Source of the DNA: Lepidurus packardi
Lineage: Eukaryota > Arthropoda > Branchiopoda > Notostraca > Triopsidae
Reading direction: 5' to 3'
DNA length: 64,000 bases
NCBI GenBank assembly: GCA_023053545.1
Contig: JAKZAN010000129.1
Location: 26,681-90,680, forward strand
The notes under the pieces were generated by a model. That model was not told the DNA's origin, made no database searches, and saw only the letters and a program-made list of their open reading frames with translations. Shown one piece after another: positions 55,956 through 64,000 of the stretch. The stretch's first letter is position 1. Every line of letters starts with the position of its first letter. The position numbers were made by a program, and so were the translations under genes.

Positions 55956-57524
55956 TCATTTACATTGTTTGATGACGTTGCTGAAATCATCGAAGGTTAC
56001 TTTTTTATCCCCGTTATAATCGAAGAAGTCGAAGCACTCCACCAGCTCGCTCTCGGTGAGCTTGGGGTCGATTTTCAGCATAAACTTGTTGAACAGCTCC
56101 ACTTTCATCTAGTGATCCTTGCTCTTGGAGTAACTCTTGTAGACTGTCTCTACGTCAAGCTTGTGCACAGTTATTCTTTCTTTGACCTTCATGGCCACCT
56201 CTTTGGCCTTTGAATTAGTCTACTTGCCTGCGACTTCAACTGCAGTAGTTTCTGGTGCAGGTGGCGCAGGGATGTTCTTTTCTGAAGTCCCAGTCACTGA
56301 GTTTTTAGTTTGGATCGCCGGTTTGGAATTAGTTGACCTGAGCCTAATGCCATTTTCTGAGAGACACTTTTTGAACTGGTCGAAGCATACTGTCCCATTG
56401 TCTTGAATGTCGAATCGACTGCACAGGAAGTTGAATTCCTCCTCAGCCAAGTTGAAGCACTCGATTTTGGCGAGAAGAGTACGGAATTCCTACTTTCTAG
56501 ATTGTTAATAATGAAGTCAGTCGATTGCAGAAGAGGTTACTTGAGCTTGCTGTCTTTGTCGAGGTTCATACCCGCGAAGATGCTTTCGAAGTCCAGGTTT
56601 GTAGCGTGCACTGCCAGCCGCATCTCGGCAAGTATTTACTTCGTCTGTCGCTCTAGCTTGTCAAAGATCTGCAGGAAATTTTTGAATGCCCCACCGAACA
56701 AAGGGTGATTGTAAAGATCCATCCAGCTGAACCGATCCTTTTCCTAAACCTTCAGACAACCAACGATGAAGTTTTTGGCCACATCGCTGATCTTTGGCTC
56801 GCTCGGGAACGTGAGAGGCTGTTTGAGGATCATGCTAGCCAGTTCGAACTCGGTCTCCCCGATCCAGGGCAGTTTCCGAAAAGCATCTCGTAAGTCACGA
56901 CTCCAAGAGCCCAAATATCACATTTAGAAGTATACTTTTCTAGTCTAAGGATCTGTAGAGACATGTAGAGCGGGGTTCCGACCAGCGTTCTGTTGAGCTG
57001 GCTGCGAGAAAGCACAGTTTTGGAATGTCCGAAATCTGCGATTTTAGCTCTGCCATTGTGTATGAGGATATTTTCGGGTTTGACGTCTCTAGAAACTGTG
57101 AATAGAGATAGCTTGAGTACCTGTGGATGACTCCATTGGTGATGAGCTCCGTAAAGCCACTAAGGATATCTCTGAGGAGGGGTACGACCTACTTCTCAGG
57201 TAAGCGGTTAGACTTGCGGATGACTAAGCGGAGGTCTCCTCCATTGCAGTACTCTTGGACGATGTAGTAGTTATTGTCGGTTTCTATGACGTTGATGAAC
57301 TCGACGATGTAGTCGCTGTGTAGTTTGCGCATGATCTGCATTTCTGTTATGTAGGCTTCGCGGAGGTTTGCGCCGTCCATGAGTTTCTTGCTCATGACTT
57401 TGATGGCGACTGGTTGCTTATTGGGTTCTGCAATCCCTTTGTAAACTACCCCACAAGCTCCTTGCCCCAACACTTCTTCAAGATGGATTTTGTAATCACC
57501 CACGATTTTGGTTTTGTTCGCCAT
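55956..57524 (-). CDS. Serine/threonine kinase with C-terminal EF-hands
   Basis: About 497 residues. Kinase domain: LGQGACGVVYKGIAE, VAIKVMSKK, VIHRDVKPENILI, IADFGHSK, GTPLYMSLQIL, KCDIWALGVVTYEMLFG. All catalytic residues are present. EF-hand-like C terminus: DLDKDSKLK-type and RFDIQDNGTVCFDQFKK, then FDYNGDKKVTFDDFSNV. Introns at 57089-57120 (32 nt, within HR|DVKPEN) and 56497-56540 (44 nt). One base is missing near 56873-56885: without it GNCPG replaces GKLPW. A linker with Pro/Ala stretches separates the EF-hands. CDPK-like layout, but the kinase is closer to ULK-type. TGA 55956-55958. Confidence 0.82.
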
Positions 57525-57771
57525 CAATATATGGAAGCTATGCTGTATATTTTAAAAAGAATGGTTTCCCACAATTGCAATGGACATAGTCCCCACCAGC
57601 CTAAGAAACATGACACAGGGCTAGGCTCTATGGCAGTCTATGATAAGGTAGATTTGGTCTAACAACTATTCTATGGGGTTGTCGAGCCTAGACTGACATA
57701 CTCGAATCTTGAGTACTCGCTCTGCATTCAACTTTCAAGTCACCAACCCTATTATACTTATTTATAAAAAT

Positions 57772-58493
57772 ATGATCAATCCATCACTTATCCTCCTCGC
57801 AGCGCTCTTTGTGGCTGTCCTTTCTCATCGCGAGACAAAGACATTCAAAATCACTCACACCCGCCAAGGAAGAGGTATTCCCCATTTCTGACGCTTCTCT
57901 TACACTTACCTAGAACAAACTGTCGGCAAACTTCTCCTAATCACCGATAAGCAGTACGATGAAATTCACGCCGAAATAGAACCCACCCATGAATCCCTCA
58001 TCGAACTTGACCAGCTATCTACTGAAAGCAAGCTGACTTTCACCAGTGATACCTAGAATTTCACCCAGGTCTACAAGTATAAACCCATAGTCACCAATCC
58101 ACCCACGCAATAGAGACTCTGAGGGAAAGAACAAAAAGGAAGTCATCAACGTCATCTTGAATAACAACTACGAAGTTATCGCCATCAACTATTATCGTGA
58201 GCAGCTCTTCAAGAAGGATACTCAAAGTCTGGTCGTCAATGCGCTCAAGAATCAAATGGCCAAGGAGTTTATCCTGACTTACGCACCCGTCAAGGGGACT
58301 CAGCCTGGTCAGGTCGCCCCTGAAGAAGAGACATTCTTCTCCAAATACGTAAATACCCCCGATTTTACTGCTTCAGAAATACTATATCTTGGGCTTCGGA
58401 ATCCTTGTGTACGTGATGGGCAATCTCGACCCCGAAAAAATGAACTAGAATCTCAGACAAGCTCAAGACCAAAGAGGCAATGCAGCCCGCTGA
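57772..58493 (+). CDS. EMC10: ER membrane protein complex subunit 10-like
   Basis: About 217 residues with introns 57875-57913 (39 nt) and 58349-58376 (28 nt). Signal peptide MINPSLILLAALFVAVLSHR; luminal beta domain (KTFKITHTRQGREQTVG, KLLLITDKQYDEI); a region EVINVILNNNYEVIAINYY; then ETFFSKYKYYILGFGILVYV, a single C-terminal helix preceded by the FFxKY element seen in EMC10, and a short tail ending NAAR and TGA. One extra base (CCC at 58102-58104) must be ignored between the two halves. Assignment from topology and the FFxKY element; the presence of EMC4 20 kb away is incidental. Confidence 0.62.
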
Positions 58494-58627
58494 TCCTGTT
58501 ATACATACTCTGTTTAGATCTGTAGAATTTTGTGTCATATTGATGCCAGGACTTTGCTTTATCTTTCTGAGCCAGCACTGTCGAATGCGATCAGATTGTA
58601 AGTTACTAACAACCTCTGATATTAAAT

Positions 58628-59695
58628 ATGGGAGCGTGTGCAGGTCGAGGAAATCAGACTCATGAATCTAACAACAGTATCTTCACGAAACCACAACAGT
58701 AATAACACACTGGGTATGCCCCCAAGCTCGAGCAAATCATAACAGAAGTGGCTGCGTTCTAAGAGGAAATCATCCGTGAGCTTGACCCAGACTTGAAGGT
58801 GTTTGAGAACTATTTGATTGACCGTATCGACAATTGGTTTACGGAGCACGAGGACAAGAAACCGATCAACATGAAGAATCTGAAACTGGACTTTCTGGAA
58901 AGAAAGCCAATCAAAAAGAAAACTAAAGTAAAAATAGACTCTGAACTTCACAGCCTCAAAAGCATGCATGAGATGCTACTCAAATTCGAGGAGACCTTCC
59001 GCATCGGCGAGAACCTAGGCAACATGCTCGAGGAAGTTCTCAGTTACCCAAAACCCAAAAGAATTTCTTACTCCGGTATTACGATACGTAAGGATTCGCC
59101 GATTCCGAGTCTCATCTTGGCGACACCTGCGGCTTAATAGGTTTACAAGCGACTGATCGCGGCCTATTATCTTAGTCTTTTGCAAAAAGAACTTTCCACT
59201 GACAACGAAGCGATAGTGTCTGAACTGACAGACTTTCATCAAAATGTGGGTGTAAAGTTCATCGAATTTGTGAAGTACTAGAGGATTCCGAGTGGGTCTT
59301 ATGGTCTCATTTTGCTGCATCTCCTTAAAATCAAATGCTACCGGGCCAAGAAGGACGCGAAACCTGTCAAATCAGATAAAAATCAGACACCCCCAGAGGT
59401 CCAGGGTACAGCTAACCCCAGCGATGATGCTCGCACCATCATGATAAAGGAGAACCTAGCCAAAATTAGAGAGAATCTTACTGATAGGTTTTTCGAAGAG
59501 GAGTACACCTACCGTCTGCCAGGGCCTGTAATAGCGGACATGCGACACGTGACTCGCAGCTACCTGACAGACCTGTACCCCAAAACCATCGCAGAATGTG
59601 ATAACCCTGCGATCATGGAGGAAGAGACGGATGTTGTAAGACCATACATGAACTTCCCAATACAAACTGCCAAGAACCCTAAATACTTAAAATGA
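58628..59695 (+). CDS. MGAC acylated hypothetical protein
   Basis: 355 residues, one exon, TGA 59693-59695. MGACAGRG offers Gly2 for myristoylation and Cys4 for palmitoylation. The rest is helical and charged: VAAFEEEIIRELDPDLKVF, IDRIDNWFTEHEDKKPINM, EEVLSYPKPKRISYSGITIR, EYTYRLPGPVIADMRHVTRS. No domain recognised. Several TAA/TAG codons in frame, including a QQEE-type run near residue 25. Membrane association inferred only from the N terminus. Confidence 0.62.
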
Positions 59696-59927
59696 TTTGC
59701 GAAGCTTCAACTTTCTCCAAGTTCCGGTAATTCTAAATGAGTTTTAGTTGCGATAGGGGTTTTATTGATGGGTCGAAGCTACATAAAGTTGTGATTGGCT
59801 GCATGCAACTCCAGGGTTAATTAAGATCATCTTCCGAAAACTACCTTGAAATGGGCGAGCTCCCACTTAAGTCCTCGTATAATCATAATATTATTTAAGA
59901 TATTTCAGCTATTAGGCATTCTTCTCC

Positions 59928-62030
59928 ATGCAAAACAACATTCCAGTCCTAGAGTCTGAAATCACCATCCTCGAGGCTTATAACAGACTAGCCCAGTATC
60001 CTAGATTCAGCACCATCGAGAAAATGGGCACACGATTCTTCAACACTGCCCCCGAGGCATGCAAAGAAGTTGCTCACCTCATCAAAGATCTCATCAACAA
60101 GAAAGAGAGTGAAGGCAAGAAATGTGTGCTGGGTCTTGCTACTGGCAGCACCCCCGTAGGCGTGTACCGAGAACTTATCAACCTCTACAAGCAGGGGCAA
60201 ATTTCGTTCAAGAATGTGATCAGCTTCAATCTGGACGAGTACTATCCGATCAGCCACTCACACTACGAAAGCTATCATGCCTTCATGAATCGAAATCTAT
60301 TCGATCACATTGACATCGACAAGGCTAATACTTACGTCCCCTCGGGAGAAATTCCTAGAAATGAAGTCGAAGCATTCTGTCAGGAGTATGAGAAGAAAAT
60401 AGCCCAGGCAGGCGGCATCGATCTCCAAATTCTAGGCATCGGTAGAACAGGACATGTGGGTTTCAACGAGCCTCCTTCAAGCGTCAACAGTATGACCAGA
60501 CTTGTCCATCTAGAAAGAGTTACCAGGATGGACAACAGTTCCGGATTTAACGGCGTTCATAATGTGCCCAAGCATGCCATCACTATGGGTATTTCCACAA
60601 TTTTAGGTGCCAAGAAGATTGTAATTATGGCCTGGTCTTAAAGCAAGGCTAGCATTGCCCAGCAGACTATCGAAGGCTAAACTACCAATGAAATTCCTGC
60701 CACTCTCCTCCACAACCACAAAGATGTCGTTTTCTATTTAGACAGGCCTGCGAGTGTAAAACTATCAAGATTTGTGGAACCCTGGGCCATCAGAGGCGAC
60801 ATCGCTGATCCCGAAGTCAAGTTCGACAAATACTGGACTCAGAAAGCAGTCATCTGGCTCTCTCAAAAAGTCAAAAAGCCCATCCTACGACTCACTTACG
60901 AGGATTATGAAGACAACATGCTGAGTAATTTGGTGTCAGAATTGGTGGAGGGCCAAGCAGAGGCTGTAAATTTGATGGTCTATCGCTGGATTGATGCTAA
61001 GATCACAGGATGGCCTCTAAATCATTTAGAAAAACTAAGGGGAATCAAGAGAAGCATATCTGAAACTAGCGGGCAAAAGGACTCTATAGGCAGTCCCCAG
61101 AAGTCACTGGATTACTCACACATTCCTCAATACTATAGGAAGACTTCACAGGGTCCTAACCCCTTCACTGTCCTCATTTTCTCACCTCATCCCGATGATG
61201 ATGTGATTTGCATGGGTTCAACTATATAGAAACTCATCAAGCAGGGACATAATGTTCACGTGGCCTATATGACATCTGGGTCATATGCAGTCAGAGACGT
61301 AGATGCTAAGAAATTCCTGGACTTCTTCGATAGCTTCGCCTGGGAATGCCAACTTGATTCGTATCCTGAAATGCGAAAGGTCGTAAATGAGGCCATGAAG
61401 AATTTGTCGGACAAGAAGGAAAAAGGCACTAGAGACGGAACACTTCTACGATCAGTAAAAAAACTGATTAGGAGAGCTGAAGCGAAGCTGGCCGTGGAGG
61501 ATCTCGGAGCTTTGCGAGAAAACATCCATCCCTTAGATTTACCCTTCTACGAAACTGGGGAATCCAAGAAGAATCCCATCAGTGAGGCTGACTTAAATAT
61601 CATCCGCAATATTATCACCAAGGTTGTAAACCCTGATGTCATCTATGCGGCAGGCGATCTAACTGATCCCCATGGCACTCACAGAGTCTGCCTCGAAGGA
61701 CTCCTCAAAGTGACTGACGAAATTGGCTTCTCCTAGGACAACATCTTGTTGTATAGAGGCGCTTGGGAGGAATGGGAAATTGAGCTGGTCGAATATATGA
61801 TTCCAGTGTCGCCTGTGGAGATCGAGAACAAGAGGCAGTCGATTTTCAAGCACCAGTCGCAGAAAGACGGTGCGATGTTCCCTGGAAACGACAAAAGAGA
61901 GTTCTGGGAAAGATCGGAGTAGAGAAGCAGGGGCACTGCTAACTTAATGAGTCAGCTCGGCTTCACAAGCTATGAGGCTGTGGAGTGTTTTGTGAGTCTG
62001 ACCTAACTGAGAAAAGCGCACAGAATCTGA
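59928..62030 (+). CDS. Fused glucosamine-6-phosphate deaminase-like / PIG-L deacetylase-like protein
   Basis: 700 residues. N-terminal NagB-type domain (about 40-300): LGLATGSTPVGVY, ISFNLDEYYPI, GIGRTGHVGFNEP (usual GIGxDGH is RTGH here), IVIMAWS-E-SKAS, TIEG-E-TTNEIPATLLHNH. C-terminal LmbE/PIG-L domain: LIFSPHPDDDVICMGSTI (metal motif from about residue 420), YMTSGSYAVRD, DPHGTHR (metal histidines from about 582). The same two-domain protein occurs in Bacteroidetes as a putative glucosamine-6-phosphate deaminase. Six or more in-frame TAA/TAG codons prove it is read with this nuclear code. TAA 60639-60641 and 60678-60680 match conserved Glu. TGA 62028-62030. Confidence 0.9.
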
Positions 62031-62198
62031 TTTTGATATTCCAATTATACGGATCTTTAGCTAGTGTCCCATTATTAGAGATAGACAAACGGTCTAAAGT
62101 TGTACTCGTTTGATGAACTTAGTATCAAATATTGAGAGATAGAGAGTAATAGTGGAATTATAAAAAGTAAAGACCCATCATTGCAACACACAGGAAGA

Positions 62199-63019
62199 AT
62201 GAAGTACACAGGGTCTGTCATCCAGCGTATGGTCAATCCAGGATCATACATCTAGAGACTCTCCTACATCGACAAATAGGAAGAAAATAAGATCGTCCAG
62301 CAGCCCAAAACTAGTTTCTACGTCCATACTGCCTGGTTCGAAAAAGCCACTTCATAGTAAGACCATTTCACGTCATCGTAAAAACTGCGCTAGACTGATT
62401 GACGAACTCGTAGGGAATCCCCTCAAGAAGCTAGAGATCGAATTTAACGCATACGGAGTCATTGATGAATAAGTCTACTTCATGGCACACTACAAAAAAA
62501 CTAATGGCACTGCTCTAAAAATGCAGTAGTCTCTAGCTGTACGAGTTCAAGTTCAAGTTTATAGGGTGGCAGACCGTCAACCCCACTCCCATCATCGATT
62601 CCATCCGCCATAAAATCAAGACTCAATGCCTGACCATCAATCTGTCAAACATTCCTGGTTCCGAATAGCTCTTCTTAGAACTCTTTAGAAACATATACAG
62701 AAAGAAGAAGTTTGAGAAACTGTCCTTCGTCCTGGCCAATTGGAAACAGCCATTTGCAGTCCTGAGTAAATGGTTCGACACGGTGTTGGAACAGGAACTT
62801 GATTGCCTGCACCTGGAGTTCAGCGGGTGGTGCAGCAACCTCAACTAGTTTTTCCTTATTAGTCCTTTTGATGAGAACTGCCAGGCTAAGTTGGAGGAAT
62901 AAATCAATAAATTCCATACCAAGCTGATAGCATACTACACGCAGACTCTGGCGACCAGTGTAAACACGGAACTTAAAATCGACATCAGAAAGTAAACCCA
63001 TCGATATCTTACCCATTGA
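62199..63019 (+). CDS. Hypothetical protein abutting internal telomere tract
   Basis: About 260 residues ending at TGA 63017-63019, five bases before the telomere-type tract. N-terminal part [18 protein letters not shown] and TAWFEKATS; a 37-nt intron fits at about 62354-62390 (GTAAGA...GCTAG). A further one-base shift, best placed in the A7 run at 62493-62499, leads to [80 protein letters not shown]. The C-terminal 170 residues look globular and well coded. No known family. The 168 bp before the start are empty. Confidence 0.55.
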
Positions 63020-63024
63020 CATAG

Positions 63025-63230
63025 TTGGGGGGTTGGGGTTGGGGTTGGGGTTGGGGTTGGGGTTGGGGTTGGGGTTGGGGTTGGGGTTGGGGTTGGGGTT
63101 GGGGTTGGGGTTGGGGTTGGGGTTGGGGTTGGGGTTGGGGTTGGGGTTGGGGTTGGGGTTGGGGTTGGGGTTGGGGTTGGGGTTGGGGTTGGGGTTGGGG
63201 TTGGGGTTGGGGTTGGGGTTGGGGTTGGGG
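63025..63230 (+). repeat. Interstitial telomere-type tract (TTGGGG)n
   Basis: About 205 bp of GGGGTT repeats, orientation as the terminal telomere. The first unit has six G; the rest is uniform. It begins five bases after a stop codon and lies between two genes. Confidence 0.97.
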
Positions 63231-63335
63231 CGTCTAATGGATTAGTTTTAAACTTCAGACTGCTTTATTGAGGTGGGTAATTTACAAAATTAGGTTCTGG
63301 CTACCCTTCACACACAGGAATCTGAACAAAATATC

Positions 63336-63809
63336 ATGGAAAATAGTATTCAAATTGTGGTTCACTCCCCAAAACTGGTCAGAAACCCTATCTAAGTCAA
63401 TCTCGATGCGCCTATTGAATCGGTTGCACAATAATATGACATCTACTACGCAGGTTAAAGACTTGATACTTCACAAACCTTCAGGGAAAGGGGTTTGGTC
63501 CATGCAGGGCTCCATCTGCACAGATTTCCAAAACATTTGGGACTAGGAGCTAAGCGTATTCTATTCAAGCGGCTGTCGACAGGACAGATCTACGAACTAG
63601 AAGTACAGCACGTGTGGACATTCTGGAAAGTCGCAAAGATGCTAGCAGTCACTTATGAGATGGATGTAAAAAGGTTAGTTTTTGTGTTTGCTGGGAGACT
63701 GCTAGACATGGGGTATGCGTTCATGGGCGAAAGTGGAATTGGGAAGGACTCAACCATAAATTTGATAGAAAAACCTCTCACAAAGTCTGTTTAAGAAGTA
63801 TAAAACTGA
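63336..63809 (+). CDS. Tandem ubiquitin-like domain protein
   Basis: 157 residues. First UBL: IQIVVHSPKLVRNPI, APIESVAE, YYAGERLDTSQTFRERGL, VHAGLHLH. Second UBL: RILFKRLSTGQIYELEVQ, WTFWKVAKMLAVTYEMD, RLVFVFAGRLLDMGYAF, DSTINLIEKP. Both keep the FAG-x-x-L and final 'stacked beta' pattern of ubiquitin folds; no C-terminal diglycine, so it is unlikely to be conjugated. TAA/TAG in frame at least five times; TGA 63807-63809. This is the last gene before the telomere, its stop about 57 bp from the repeats. Confidence 0.8.
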
Positions 63810-63866
63810 AAAGCCTTAGAATATCTTTAACACAACCTGTGTGGGCTCGGACGGAGTTTGGAGATG

Positions 63867-64000
63867 GGGTTGGGGTTGGGGTTGGGGTTGGGGTTGGGGT
63901 TGGGGTTGGGGTTGGGGTTGGGGTTGGGGTTGGGGTTGGGGTTGGGGTTGGGGTTGGGGTTGGGGTTGGGGTTGGGGTTGGGGTTGGGGTTGGGGTTGGG
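63867..64000 (+). repeat. Terminal telomere (TTGGGG)n
   Basis: About 134 bp of perfect GGGGTT repeats reaching the last base, G-rich strand running outward, as expected for a right-hand chromosome end of an oligohymenophorean ciliate. The subtelomere before it contains a gene at 57 bp distance, so there is almost no buffer. Confidence 0.96.

Noticed and set aside
44435-62030. Bacterial contamination, suggested by the penicillin acylase and NagB/PIG-L genes
   Set aside because: Both contain at least six in-frame UAR codons, and they lie between intron-bearing eukaryotic genes.
63231-63866. A gene-sized nanochromosome of the spirotrich kind
   Set aside because: The left-hand tract is TTGGGG, not CCCCAA, and repeats are T2G4 rather than T4G4.
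1-64000. Standard code with many short, truncated genes or pseudogenes
   Set aside because: Conserved domains continue across TAA and TAG in the same frame in dozens of genes; TGA alone terminates them.
1-64000. Tetrahymena-type code with UAR = Gln
   Set aside because: Possible in general, but conserved columns at UAR are usually Glu. Not fully excluded without a profile count.

Overview
The window is ciliate macronuclear DNA. It ends in a pure TTGGGG telomere (about 63867-64000) and is packed with closely spaced genes on both strands. Genes end only at TGA; TAA and TAG occur in frame in almost every gene. Where an in-frame TAA/TAG falls on a strongly conserved residue, that residue is usually glutamate: four motif positions of the acyl-CoA synthetase, two of the NagB domain, the EG pair of the mitochondrial carrier, the EP-x-E-[NH]L position of the chromodomain and a YEG of a MORN repeat. 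This fits the peritrich nuclear code (UAA/UAG = Glu) better than the Tetrahymena/Paramecium code (Gln). With TTGGGG telomeres and non-extreme base composition, it suggests a peritrich ciliate (Vorticella/Carchesium/Campanella type). The assignment is by inference only. Translations below read TAA/TAG as Glu.

Introns are very short: most of the roughly 35 inferred are 25-56 nt, nearly all start GTA and end TAG or CAG. Several genes also need one-base frame shifts at homopolymer runs to restore conserved domains. These look like base-calling insertions, but programmed frameshifting is not excluded.

Layout. 1-9.9 kb: mitochondrial carrier (cut by the window edge), a secreted protein, zinc-finger/DUF3626-like protein, ER CS-domain protein, ribosomal protein uL2, chromodomain protein, a small secreted protein, coiled-coil protein, EF-hand/PGQ-repeat protein. 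10.5-23 kb: RINGv-FHA protein, polytopic membrane protein, DHHC palmitoyltransferase, EF-PH-kinase, Rab GTPase, acetyltransferase-like protein, diacylglycerol kinase, small MGC protein. 23-36.8 kb: a 963-residue unknown, COQ6-like monooxygenase, several coiled-coil proteins, a pseudokinase. 37-47.9 kb: CHHC zinc-finger protein, EMC4, pyrimidine 5'-nucleotidase, NPC1 N-terminal-domain protein, long-chain acyl-CoA synthetase, B-box/SPRY protein, penicillin-acylase family hydrolase, Ras-like GTPase. 48-64 kb: a coiled-coil gene interrupted by a telomere-type tract, MORN protein, methyltransferase, RING-YEATS protein, ARM-repeat protein, small Tim-like protein, EF-hand kinase, EMC10, a myristoylated protein, a NagB/PIG-L fusion, an unknown gene, a second telomere-type tract, a tandem ubiquitin-like gene and the terminal telomere.

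There is no operon logic; neighbours are functionally mixed. Recurrent themes are signalling (four kinase-type proteins, two GTPases, calcium-binding modules), ER and lipid biology (EMC4, EMC10, acyl-CoA synthetase, NPC1 domain, DHHC, DGK) and cytoskeletal coiled-coil proteins. The most unusual structural feature is the pair of internal telomere-type tracts, both in the same orientation as the real end, one of them apparently inside an intron. No rRNA, tRNA, CRISPR array or transposon was recognised. Coordinates were worked out by hand and may be off by a base or two at some exon borders.
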